A stretch of DNA of 64,000 bases from Tetradesmus obliquus (Eukaryota; Chlorophyta; Chlorophyceae; Sphaeropleales; Scenedesmaceae), in the NCBI GenBank assembly GCA_030272155.1, contig CP126198.1:2294001-2358000 (forward strand), read 5' to 3'. Shown piece after piece: positions 42,461 to 52,717 of this stretch. Both the position numbers and the translations under genes were made by a program. The notes below the pieces were generated by a model. It was not told the origin of the DNA and made no database searches. It saw only the letters and a list, made by a program, of their open reading frames with translations. The first letter of the stretch is position 1, and each line of letters starts with the position of its first letter.

Positions 42461-43960
42461 GCACATGCACCCCCTCCCTCCCCAGAGTTGTGCTGTGACC
42501 ATCAGATGGTGGTGCTCTATGTGTGCAGGGAACGGCATCATGGTAAGCATTGTCATCAGCAGTGGCACATCTTTGTGAAGCAAAGTAGTGATGTTGCCAT
42601 CAGCACCCGCCCTACCCAGAGCACAAGGCAGAGGGGGCAGGACTGCTCTGATGTGTCTGCAACTGTGTTGAACACCACAGCGTGGAACCAAAGCATGTGC
42701 ATGCCAATGTAGGCATTCACAGCACGGGGAAGGATGCCACATACAGCAAATGCTCTGAAGTTTGAGCCTCATTCAGCCTACAATGCATTGCTGTGCACGG
42801 CAGCTGCATGAATTGCGGATTGTGCATTGATCAGGTGGTTAGTTGGGTGGCTGGCTCAGGCTGCCCAGTTGACGTAGCAGTAGTCGGTGTCTGGCTCAAC
42901 CGTTCAGCAGTGTGATGCACAGGTTCATCAAACATTGTCAGGGAGGTGCACTGCACTGTTTGTGGTATGCGCGTGCATAACCATGTGCTGGCTTCTGGGA
43001 CTGCTCAATGAAGACGGGCCTATTTGCTGCGCATGTTTCTTTCAGGATTGGACAGCTTTGATCTGGAGCAGAAGTTCGGCGTGTGCCAAGGGGGTTTTGA
43101 ACCGGTGATGCTTCCAGGCCTGACATGGTTCCGTTACTGTGTATTGTGACTTATCTCGAGGATTTTCCGATGGCAACGGTGTGTATGTGATGCTGCTGCA
43201 GCTGCAGTCAACGAGCATCGGTTCAGTGGTGCAGCAGCTGCAGTGGGCATTGCATCATTACGGCATGCATGATGCTGTGGGTATACGTAGCAGAGAGTGT
43301 CCTGTGATATGCCTGGATCAGCATACTAGCAGCTCGTTGTGATCAGCTGAGCATGCTGGATGCTTGTACCGTATGTGCCTGCCTCCGACGCGTAGGACTT
43401 GTAACTTGTAACTTGTACCGTATGTGGTACTCGGCAGACAAAGAGGCAAGCCAGCAACGCCGTGTGGGTAACACAGGGAGGCCACAAGCTGTGTTGCGTG
43501 CATCATCGTGAATGCAGAGTTGTGACGTTACAACTTCGTGAACATAACAGCAGTGTTGTCACATGGCGCGGCGTGGCGCTAGCGCCACCACTCTTAAGCG
43601 CAGTGCACACATCAGGCTATGCTTGCTCAACAATGAGGAGCAACTGAGAGTCTCACAGAGGTGACCGGTCAAGCAGTAAACATATCACACAAAGCCACTG
43701 CATGCAGTACAACACGGCTCAAGTGGGCGCCTGCTTGACGCAGCAGATCACAGCCAGCAGTCACGGTGCGTAACGCACTCACCTCTGTTCTTTGGAGTAA
43801 GTTAGCAGTTCGGTTTCGTCTTTTTATAACTGCAGCAGCAGGGGCAGGGGTGATGGCAGCGGCAGCAGCACTGCTGCTGAGCAGCGTGCAGCCTGGGACC
43901 TGCAGCCGGTCAAAGGAGGTTACTGATTTGCCTGTACATGTGTAATACGTGGTAGGATAG
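42461..43960. other. Stretch without a supported gene
   Basis: There are only short open frames without domain similarity. Small local repeats such as GACTTGTAACTTGTAACTTGT (43397-43416 area) are present. This could be the 3' UTR and intergenic space, or the introns of the weak downstream exon at 43981. Confidence 0.4.
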
Positions 43961-43980
43961 AACGTGCTTCTCTCCTTCCA

Positions 43981-44307
43981 GTGGCATGCAGCCGAGCTTC
44001 CTATCTTAAGCCATTAGGGAAGCTTCCCGTAGCGAAGGTCAGGTACATCAGGGAACGTAATGTTTTGGGCGTTGGGAAGGAAGGTCACTTGCGTGCCAAT
44101 CGCACAGCACTTAGACACCTATGTAAAAGGTTATCATGTTCAGGAACTTGCATGTCCTTGATCAACCTCCTTGCACGTCGGAGACACTTGCCCACAGCCT
44201 TTCGTAACTGCCTCGAGGCCTTTCTAAGAGGTGAGCAGTTGGATTGGAATCAGGTGTCACATATTACCTTTGATTATTTTAAGTTTCGTTGTGTAGACGT
44301 GGATTAG
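43981..44307 (+). CDS. Hypothetical exon, basic protein of unknown function
   Basis: A 108-codon frame follows a strong pyrimidine-rich acceptor (TTCTCTCCTTCCAG, about 43967-43980) and ends at TAG 44307. The product is basic (KVRYIRERNVLGVGKEGHL, LINLLARRRHLPTAFRNCL) with no low-complexity runs. It is more AT-rich than the rest of the window. I recognise no family. It may be the last exon of an unseen gene or a fragment of foreign or mobile origin. Confidence 0.3.
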   Translation: MACSRASYLKPLGKLPVAKVRYIRERNVLGVGKEGHLRANRTALRHLCKRLSCSGTCMSLINLLARRRHLPTAFRNCLEAFLRGEQLDWNQVSHITFDYFKFRCVDVD

Positions 44308-44691
44308 TGGTCCTAAGGAAGCACAGGCGAGGGCACGTGCCTGCCAGCCCAGGCTGGCGTGGACTTCATGTGCTTGCATGCATAGCGGGCTGCCGATTTT
44401 TCATTTCAGACAATCTTATCAGCCAATAAATGGCGTATACTCAGTAAGATAGTGCTGTCTATTCTGTAATTGCATGGGGCGTAATCACCTGCACTGCGAA
44501 GGCCCTTACGGTCAGCTTATCAGCTGCATGCTTGATCAGCACGTAAGGCGCCTTGCTACGAACAGGAGATTGTTAGTAAGCAACTTTGTAAATATCTTTC
44601 ATCACCTTCACCGCTGCGCTGCTGCATCGGCCCACGTGCCCATGGATGCAACCAATCGCCTGCAGAGACACCAGAGGACACCAGGGCCACA

Positions 44692-44919
44692 ATGGCGCCC
44701 TTCAAACCCAGTGTCTTCATGCTATTGGCGGGCCTTCTGGCTGCGCTCATCGCAACATGTAAGGGCACGGTGCCGGTACTGTTCGCTTGCATTGGCACAG
44801 GCAGTAGAGCTACTGCAGCAGACAAGGCAGCAGATATCACTTTTGTCATGCACCGCGTGCTTGGCGTCTGCAAGCAAGTGCTGCCTTTCCAGCTCACGGC
44901 ACCTTACCAAAGTTCTTAG
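44692..44919 (+). CDS. Possible signal-peptide exon
   Basis: ATG 44692 opens a typical secretion signal (MAPFKPSVFMLLAGLLAALIA) followed by ACAT|GTAAGG, a good donor at about 44760. It would make a natural first exon for the Cys-rich secreted protein at 45286-45866. However, the phase after this donor does not match the obvious acceptor at 45273, so the link is unproven. Unspliced, the frame runs to a stop at 44919. Confidence 0.35.
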   Translation: MAPFKPSVFMLLAGLLAALIATCKGTVPVLFACIGTGSRATAADKAADITFVMHRVLGVCKQVLPFQLTAPYQSS

Positions 44920-44950
44920 GTGTTACTGTCAACAGCTGCATGTGTGCTGT

Positions 44951-45077
44951 ACGGGTAGAGGGTGTGGAGCCCAGGGGCGCCGCCCCTGGCCACACGTGTG
45001 TGCACACACCCTCTAAGCCTTAACTTACCCAGGAGCTGCAGAGCTGCCTGGGTAGTCACTCACTCACTCACTCACTG
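44951..45077 (+). mobile_element. Dispersed SINE-like repeat, copy C (5' truncated)
   Basis: This copy starts at ACGGGTAGAGGGTGTGG and so lacks the first ~50 bp present in copies A and B. It keeps the two hairpin segments, has a small GTGTGTGCA insertion, and has the same (TCAC)n tail. TGTGCTG flanks it on both sides, a possible 7 bp target-site duplication. The 5' truncation suits a retroposed element. Confidence 0.85.
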
Positions 45078-45285
45078 TGCTGCACTGTGCATCATAAAGC
45101 AGCTGACGTGTTGCCTAGCATGGGTCACGTGGTTCCGGTCACACCTCAGCCTGGTCATCACTTAGCCTAGTATGCGATGCCCGTACGCTACCATGGTGTG
45201 CACATCCTCCCAGTTGTAGGCCCAGTGACCTCACATGTTGAGCCTTTTTCCCCCTGCTTCTTGCAACTGCAGCTGCTGCCAATCA

Positions 45286-45866
45286 TGCGTCTGGCTGCAC
45301 AGGCTGCTGACTCAGCACAGGCCGCAGATTCTGCACAGGCCGCCGATTCTGCACAGGCTGCTGATTCTGCACAGGCCAACCCGTGCAAATCACCTCAAAC
45401 AGAACTGGACGATGGCAGCCGCGACGGCGTCAACCCCCTGTACCAATCCATGGCCGTTGACTAGTGCAGGGACGGCTTCGGCAAACAGTGTGGAAAGCCT
45501 GCAGCTGTCGAGTTTTGCAGGCAGCTTGGGCTTGACCTCGAGAAGTTTTCACGATGGAAGAAAGTGGGTGACGAGACCATCATTCCCAAGCTCGGCTTTG
45601 GCTGTGACGAACCCGACCAGTGCGTGGGGTTCAACTACATCTGCTGCGAGGGCGACGGGGGTGACTCAAGCGATAACGATCCCCCTCCAAGCCGCCCCAC
45701 CGGGCACCCGGCCAGCAGACCCGGGAACCCACGCGCGAACCCACCCACCCGGGAATCCGGCAACGATTCCCCGGACTGTGAGAATGGCAGTTGCAACAAT
45801 GGCAGGTGCTGCAAGGGGTGGTTTGGTGTCGGGTGCTTCAAGCGTGGTTCCATCTGGCCGTGCTAG
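45286..45866 (+). CDS. Cys-rich secreted protein with in-frame TAG
   Basis: The frame starts MRLAAQ and then has four AADSAQ repeats, followed by a Cys domain: NPLYQSMAVD-TAG-CRDGFGKQCGKPAAVEFC, GFGCDEPDQCVGFNYICC. After an acidic, Pro-rich linker comes a second Cys cluster (CENGSCNNGRCCKGWFGVGC) and a stop at 45866. The domain resembles a plant and algal secreted Cys-domain with the pattern D-x-C...CGxPAAxxFC, in which the TAG (45463-45465) occupies the x, often Trp or Arg. The TAG may be a nonsense mutation, a sequencing error or an intron edge (TAG|TGCAGG could be an acceptor). The label pseudogene would be premature. No ribosomal or catalytic role can be inferred. Confidence 0.5.
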
Positions 45867-46276
45867 ACACCTCGGCAGCTTGTGTGCAGTGTATGCATGC
45901 ACTGATGAAAGGGTTCGGAGCCTGCTGCCATGAAAAGAACTTTTGGGGGAGGTTTTGCTGCTTGTATGCCGCACTCTGTGACTGCACAGTTGATGCTCAC
46001 ACACTTGGCAACAACGGTGTCTTTTGTTTTTGCTGCGGGTGTGGCAGATTTTCATGTTGCCTTTTCAACCACAACACACGCAGCATATGCAGGCCAACTT
46101 GTGTGCTTGTTTACGGCTTGTCTGTCAGGGTTCACGGTGGTTGAGTGTTGAGATTGGGGGTGGAGAAGTGGCATGCCAACTCACAATACAGCAGGATTGG
46201 CATTCAACCTCACGCCTTCACACACAGTGGCTGTTTGTTCAAGATCCTAACCTTGTTGCGCTGCCCTTTCGATGTC

Positions 46277-47320
46277 AGGTAATGCACTGCTTTGACTAGT
46301 CGTGTACTGTCCCAACAGCCAAAAGGCTGTCCATTAGCGGGTGGCACTTTTGCTGCACAGGGGAGTGCTTCACACAGGCCTAGCGAGCCTTGCATACCCC
46401 GAGTTTCTTCCATCAACAACACAAATGCTTATTGCACGGGCGGGTTATGGTTTATGGTGTGCGTGCTTATTGCAGGCGTTGACCCTGCTTCCTGGTGTGA
46501 GTGCATGTTGCAGGGTTGCAATTGCTGGCTTGCCAACTCCGTGTGCAGCAACTTTTGGCATTGCTACTTGCTGGCGCACAGTTTGCATCACTGGTGTATG
46601 CAGCATGCCTGGGGCATGAGGTGGGCGGTTGAGCAACAGCAGTTTTCTTTCACTGTGCCGTTATGTCCCGGACATGCAGTTGGTGGACAGCCTGATTGGC
46701 TGAGTATTCAATCACGGCTGAGCTTGTCCCGTGGCCCTTGCAACTTGAGAAGATGTACTGCTTTGACTGGTCATGTATTGCTTTGACTAGTCATGTACTG
46801 CTTTGACTAGTCATGTAGTGCTCCACATCCGCAGTCAGAAGGCTGTTCAAACTGTGGCAACCATGCTGCACAGTGTGAATCCTTGCTGCCATCATGTGTG
46901 CGGCATACCGTGCACTGCCTTTTTACATTCCCCGCGATGCATACATACCAGCCTTGGGTGATTCCGCGCGACAGTCATGAGGTGTGATTGCGTATCACAG
47001 GGGTGCACTTTTAGCATGCCAATCCGACATGGCAGTGAATCTGGCATGGACAGTTGAGTATGCATCCTTCGTGCATGCAGTGTGCATGGGTTATGAAGTG
47101 GATGGTTGTGCAGGCCTGGGTTGCTTTCTGTCTACCACCGTGTCCAGGTCTTGCAGCCGTGACAGGCCTGGTTGGCTCTTTGACCCTCGGGTTCCTGGGT
47201 TCCTGTTTTTCTATAATAAAATGATGTACTGCTTTGAATAGTCAAGCACTGCTCCACAGCCAGAAGGCTGTTTATCGGTGTGTGGCACCTGCGCTGCACA
47301 GTGGACACCCTTGCCCCTCC
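46277..47320 (+). repeat. Three diverged copies of a TACTGCTTTGACTAGTCA block
   Basis: Blocks of about 95 bp near 46277, 46790 and 47224 share ACTGCTTTGA.TAGTCA, GCCA.AAGGCTGT and a following TGTGGCA...GCTGCACAG. The spacing is roughly 510 and 435 bp, and parts of the sequence between them also resemble each other. At 46746-46815 the first motif is a local 23 bp triplet. No coding function is seen. Confidence 0.75.
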
Positions 47321-47348
47321 AAGGGTTTGATAAACCATGCACTTCTTC

Positions 47349-47497
47349 TACCTTTCATCCACCCCTTGTGTCTTTCATCCACCCTTGTACCTTTCATCCA
47401 CCCCTTGTACCTTTCATCCACCCCTTGTATCTTTCATCCACCCTTGTATCTTTCATCCACCCTTGTATCTTTCATCCACCCTTGTATCTTTCATCCA
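47349..47497 (+). repeat. Minisatellite TTTCATCCACCC(C)TTGTAYC
   Basis: Eight tandem units of 18-19 bp, the later ones nearly identical. It lies outside any supported gene. Confidence 0.95.
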
Positions 47498-47499
47498 CT

Positions 47500-48460
47500 G
47501 CACAGCAGCCCCACCTTGAGTGCATGTTTGTGCTTGCGGCCCTGGGAAGGATGGAAAAAAGGAAGAGGACAGCTGGTTGCAGTCTCTTGGCTTGTATGCT
47601 GGGTTGGCTGAGAGCAGCACAGCAAACAGCGAGCACGTTTGTGAAGACAGTGATGCAGCAGTGCGGTGAGTGTTGCAGCAGTTGCCTCAGTGTTGCAGGG
47701 CAATGCCGCGGCTGAGGGTTGAGCAGTTGCAGGACTGGCGCAGCAGTGACGCAGCCAGTACATCAGTACAACTCACAGGGAAGCTGCATCACTGTGCATC
47801 TTGTGCAGGGATGGGAGTCACTGGCTCCACATGATGTGGAGCAGCGGACTTTATCACATGGCGACATTGGCACCAATGCAGCAGGTGCTGGTTGGTAAAG
47901 GGAAAGACGAGGACAGCGTGGTTTCATGTGCAGCAAAGCTTGTACATCTGATTTGTTCAGGGAGCGGCGACGGGGCTAAACAGCAAGTGCACCCGGCTCT
48001 GGTTACAGGTTTCTGCAGCAGATGACGCCAGGCTGGGTCAGCCCTTCAAACATTGTAACAAAATCAACAGCAGCGTGCGGCAGTAGCAGCTACGCTGCGG
48101 CTACAGCCAATGCGGCTAGCTGGTGCTTGATAATGCGCCAGGCAAATCACACGTCAAGGCATATCTGCAACTGTCACCAACAAGGGTTGCCTATCCCAGT
48201 GTTGCAGTACAATATCTGCAACAGTTCTACATGCTCAACTGCGTGCGTGCATGTTGCAGTCCAGCAGAAACAATCAACTGGCATCACTCCTAACACAAAT
48301 CACGATACAAACTTTCTAAGGGACGCAGAAACACAACAAACGTGGCTGCAAGCGCACCACCAACGTCAACTCCAACTGCAACCATTTGTCAGTGCCTATC
48401 ACCAATATCTGTTCGCAGGCCAGGGCGGCCAAACACACCATAATCCAAACTGTCGGATGC
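47500..48460. other. 3' flank of the beta-hydroxylase, no gene seen
   Basis: There are only short frames without similarity. It should include the hydroxylase 3' UTR (minus strand). TTACA near 48003 is a possible TGTAA signal on that strand. Confidence 0.45.
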
Positions 48461-50061
48461 TCAGGCTGCCTTCTTTGTGCCACTCACACCAGCAGCAGCC
48501 AGGCCAGGCTGCAGCTGCTGCAGTGCCTGCTGCTGCAAAAGATGCAAGGCCTTCTGCAGAGCTGCCTGGTCAAAGGGCAGCCCACGCATGGCACCGCCAC
48601 CTGTCCCAGCGCTGGTCAAACTTTGACCGGTCAAACTTTGACCGACAGCTGCTGGACGCTGTGGATCGGTTTGCTGACTGTGCGCAGGCAGCTGCTGCTG
48701 TTGTGCCTCGCTTCCTTGAGCTACCTGCTTAGCAGCTGCATCTCCAAGCACCTGCTGTTGTGTGTTGCCATCTGCAGCGGTACCCTGGCGCTGTGTTGCA
48801 ACGCCTTGCAGCTGCATGCCAGTGAACAGCGCGTCAATCAGCGCCTGCTGGTCTGCTGCTCGCTTGGCTAGGTCTTCTGCGGCTGCTTGTGTCACTCTTG
48901 GCAGGATGCGCTCGCCTTCTGGTGTCTTGCAAGCCATGCCTGCAGCAGAGGCAGCAGATGCATTCGGATGAGCTCACAGGGTGTGAATGACATGCTTGCA
49001 GGAACTGCACATGCCGCCTGTACTGACACAGAGCAGCTGATCTCTGATCAGGGGCCACTTGCCCCTGCATACAAGCAGCCTGGTGCTCGGCAAGAGCAAG
49101 CACTTCGAATCAGGCTGGCACAGCAATGCAAGCTGAGTGCAACACCAGATCAGCATGTGTGCTCAGCAGCCAAGGCACCTGCAGTTGCCAGAAGCAGCTG
49201 GATCTCTGCTGCCAGTGCTGCTTTGTCCATGCCCTCCCTCAGGGCCAGCTGCATGCTTCCAACAGCTGCCAAAGCAAAACATTCACAGCATACCACGCTC
49301 ACTGGCATTGGCACGCATATGCCGTCACACGCCCACCTGCAGTTGCCAGCAGCAGCTGGATTTCAGCTGCCAGTGCCGCTTCGTCCATGCCCTCCTGCAG
49401 GGCCAGCTGCATGATGGTGGATATCTGCTGCAGCGATGACAGCTGGCCGCCATACTCGCAGGAGCTGCCAGCTGGCACCATGGTGCGGGGGCGGTAGTCC
49501 TCAAAGACATCAACCACCAGGTGGACGCGCGGGCCTGCACAAGGCGGTGTCAGCGGTGCAAATTATGTGGCGCAGTCAGTGGCAGAGCAAGCCTTGCTGG
49601 GCATGCCGGATGCTAGGCTAGCGCAGCGGCCAACGCCCATGGCACCTGATAAAGGCAAGCAAAGTAAAAGCTCAGTCACAACATCTGCACCAGCCACTGT
49701 TCTGCCATGCAGTGGATATCCAGTTGGTGTGCATCCAACCAACAGCAGCCTCACACACCTGGTCCAGGGTTTGCCACCTTGTGCTGCACGCGGTTGTTCA
49801 GCTCAAACACAAGGCCCTCAGGCGCATGGATCTTCACACACGTATTGGGATTCTCCGCATCAAAGTGCTGCTGCTGCTGCTGCTGCTGCTGTTTTGCCAG
49901 CAAGCCACGGATGAGCGGCTCTGGGGCCTGCATCTGCTGCTGCTCCTTGTGCTGCACCTGCTGCTGCAGCAGGGCCTGCTGCTGCTGCCGGCTGGGCTGC
50001 TGCAGCTGGCTGTGCTTGTGCTCTCTGTGCAGCCACCACCAGCGGCTGCTAGGGGTTGCAC

Positions 50062-50097
<36 letters not shown>

Positions 50098-52717
50098 CGT
50101 CATCTTCATGGGCATCCAACCCAGCAGTATCTGCCACAAGTGCTGCTGCCTCCGCAGGAGTAGGAGCTGCATCAGCAGCAGCTGCAGCACCGATGGCTGC
50201 CAGCTGTTCCAGCGGCGCCGGAAGCGGGCATACGTCGAACAAGACGTGCGGGTGTGTGATTATGGGCACGTGGATTCGGTGGCCTCGCTTTGCGTAGCCG
50301 CCGCTGTCAACGTGCAGTTTGATGTCACTAGTGCCTGGCTTCATGAGGGCGAATTGGATGCGCACGATGTTGCGGGCGTCTGCAGGGCCCAAGATCTGCG
50401 AATGTACATACACAGACAGTGGATTTGTGTGGAAGAAGTCAATACACGCAGTAATGAGGGTTTGCAGGAAGGGTGGCGGCACGCAGCAGCAGCAGAGCAG
50501 AGTGAGTCGAAGGTTCTGCAGGGGTCCATGTGTCGTCGTGCAGCTTGATGTCGCTTGTGCCTGGCTTCATGAGGGCAAATTGGATGCGCACAATGTTGCG
50601 GGCGTCCGCAGGACCCAGAATCTGCAATTGTGCAGACACACAAACAACAACTATGTGAGCGAATTGATTGCGCACAGTGAGGGGGTCTGCAGGACCCAGG
50701 GGGTGCCCTTTGAAGAGTGTTTGCAGGAAAGGTGGCGGCAGGCAGCAGCAGCAGCAGCGCAGCGTGAGCCGAAGGCTTTGCAAGGGACCGGTTGTCAACG
50801 TGCAGCTTGACTCAAGACATCATCGGATGTCATTGGTGCCTGGCTTCATGAGGGCGAATTGGATGCGCACGATGTTGCGGGCATCCGCAGGACCCAAGAT
50901 CTGCGAATGTGCAGACACAAAACAGGACAGTATGTGGGGTGGTTGATTGTGCATAGTGTTGAAGAAGTCCGAAGGACCCAGGGTGTGGCCTTTGAAGAGT
51001 GTTGACAAGAATGGTGGCGGCAGGCAGCAGCGGCAGTGCAATGTGTCAAATTAGCTTCTGATATTCGACCGCACAACCACGCAACAACTTTGGTCCGCCC
51101 ACCTCATGCAGCAGCGGCTCCAGCTCTGCCTTGAAGTAGTCATACTAGGAAAGGTGGTACACCACCTCACTAGTGTTTTTGAATGTTCCAAAAGTAACAT
51201 AACAGTAGCATAACAGAAGGGCTGTTCACCTCGTGCAGCAGCGGCTCCAGCTCTGCCTTGAAGTACTCGTAGTATGGGAACTGGTACACAACCTCTCCGT
51301 TGTTGTCGCTGAACAGCAGCACCATGCCATCGACCCCAGGCTTGAAGCGCTCCATGTTGCTGTTGCGGCCGTTCATAACAGCGTTACTAACGGCCTGCTC
51401 CTCCTGCAGGCGAGCATTGAGCACCATCAACACCAGCAGGGCGGCAGAAGAGCTTTTACAGGTCGGTGAAGCGCTCCATGTTGCTGTTGCGGCAGTTCAT
51501 GACAGCATTACTAACGGCCTGCTCCTCCTGCAGATGGGATAGGCCAGTGCAGACTGATTAGTACGGCTGGGTAATGCAGAGCTTCCAGTGAGGCGGATTT
51601 TCAATGCTGATGCATCAGCGCTGGTATGGCTGCTGTGTAGACCGCTACGTTCTACATGTCAGCTGCAGGCAGTTGCAGCGAGCAGCTGCACAACTGCACA
51701 GCTGTGGTCTTGCGGACCAGCGTGCAGTTCTATCAATGAGCAATCATCACAGCTGTTTCAACATACACATCAACCAGGCCGCACCTTGCTCCACATGGCT
51801 GGGGGCATGGCCAGCAGCTTTGCTTTTAATGCGCTGATGTCAGCATGGAACAGCGGCAGCTGCAGCCCTGCAGCCTCCGCATAGCTGGTCAGCTTGGGCT
51901 CGATGTCCAGCCTGCAGCAGCAGCGGCGGCAGCAGCAGAAGCAGCAGCGGCAGCAGCAGCAAAAAGGCAGTATCGGTGTGGTGCTGAGGACTGTGCTGCT
52001 GACTGCACGGTTAGCAGGGCATGCCATTACTAACACGTACATGCCAGCATACTGTGCTCGCAATGCGTCTGCATTGCCTGCTGCCACAGGAGCATCAACA
52101 ACGCATAACCAGGGATTTTGATAGACGTGCGTTGGGTGCTGCCCCTCACCTAGGCCAACCGCTGCTCCAGTAGTTGGTAGGCCCCAGGTGTGGCGGGTGG
52201 TGCCCCGCTGCTGTGTTCACAGGAGCACTACTTGCAAAACGGCTCGACTGATACACCTCTACACTGCATGCCGCAAACCTCAGCGCTTACATTTTAAGGT
52301 ACAGCATTATGGTGCTGCTTACCTGGGCCAACCGCTGCTCCAGTAGTTGGTGGGCCCCAAGCGTGGCGGGTGGTGCCCTGCTGCTGCCAGGTGTGCAACA
52401 GCAGCATCCACCATGGCTGCACTGTCTGGCAGCACTAGGGGTCCCAGTGGCTTGAGGTGGGAGGCTGGTGCAACTTGAAGTGTGGCTAGAGAGTGAGGTA
52501 TGCCAGCTGTTGTTGATGTTGCTGCAGTGGGATGTCCAGAGGGTCCTGTGATAGATTGTAGTGCTGTCACTGCTGCTGCTGCTGCTGCTGCTGCTGTGGT
52601 GTCTGATGCGTAGGCGCTTTCTGTGTGGTGGGGTAGAAGTGGAGCAGCAGGGTGTGGGCGAGTGAAAAGAGCAGGGTCAGCGAATGTATTGAAGATGCGG
52701 GTGGTGGTGCTGAGCAC
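48461..52717 (-). CDS. Aspartyl/asparaginyl beta-hydroxylase family protein
   Basis: A 2-oxoglutarate- and iron-dependent dioxygenase family that hydroxylates Asp or Asn residues in animals. Exons: 52323 to about 52717 (ending LGPTNYWSSGWP), 51785-51911 (LDIEPKLTSYAEAAGLQLPLFHAD), 51230-51403 (EEQAVSNAVMNGR...YEYFKAELEPLLHE), 49759-50395, 49337-49534 and 48461-48939. All six join in phase. The core is in exon 4: ILGPADARNIVRIQFALMKPG, the iron His in KLHVDSGG, GHRIHVPIITH, then a ~100-residue Ala/Ser/Gln insert, then EGLVFELNNRVQHKVAN with the second His. The next exon supplies RVHLVVDVFEDYRP. The insert between the two iron-site halves is unusual. The start codon is not found; the first exon opens without an ATG before MVDAAVAHL, so a targeting exon upstream is likely. 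Confidence 0.88.
49178..49420 (-). repeat. Duplicated 3' edge of hydroxylase exon 49337-49534
   Basis: LQEGMDEAALAAEIQLLLATAG with donor (49337-49402) recurs as LREGMDKAALAAEIQLLLATAG at 49180-49245, about 157 bp away, with several synonymous changes. The relic has kept an open frame. Confidence 0.94.
50298..50985 (-). repeat. Up to five copies of the 5' edge of hydroxylase exon 4
   Basis: ILGPADARNIVRIQFALMKPGTSDI with acceptor occurs at about 50320-50395 (functional), 50550-50623 and 50826-50901. Two more diverged pieces (LGPADPLTVRNQFAHI at 50655-50703, LGPSDFFNTMHNQPPHI at 50940-50986) alternate with them. The alternation suggests a two-part unit that was itself duplicated. Confidence 0.92.
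51095..51540 (-). repeat. Duplicated edges of hydroxylase exon 51230-51403
   Basis: The donor side (YFKAELEPLLHE) recurs at 51102-51143. The acceptor side (EEQAVSNAVMN.RNSNMERF) recurs at 51466-51530. The exon is thus flanked by relics of both of its own ends. Confidence 0.93.
52140..52390 (-). repeat. Duplicated 3' edge of hydroxylase exon 1
   Basis: PPRLGPTNYWSSGWP with its GTAAG-type donor (52319-52375) recurs at 52146-52200 with GTGAGG as donor context, about 177 bp away. Confidence 0.92.

Noticed and set aside
45463-45465. Nuclear stop-codon reassignment (TAG as a sense codon)
   Set aside because: Other genes here terminate at TAG in the expected place (phosphatase 2584, transporter 60314, NOB1 9450), so a general reassignment does not fit.
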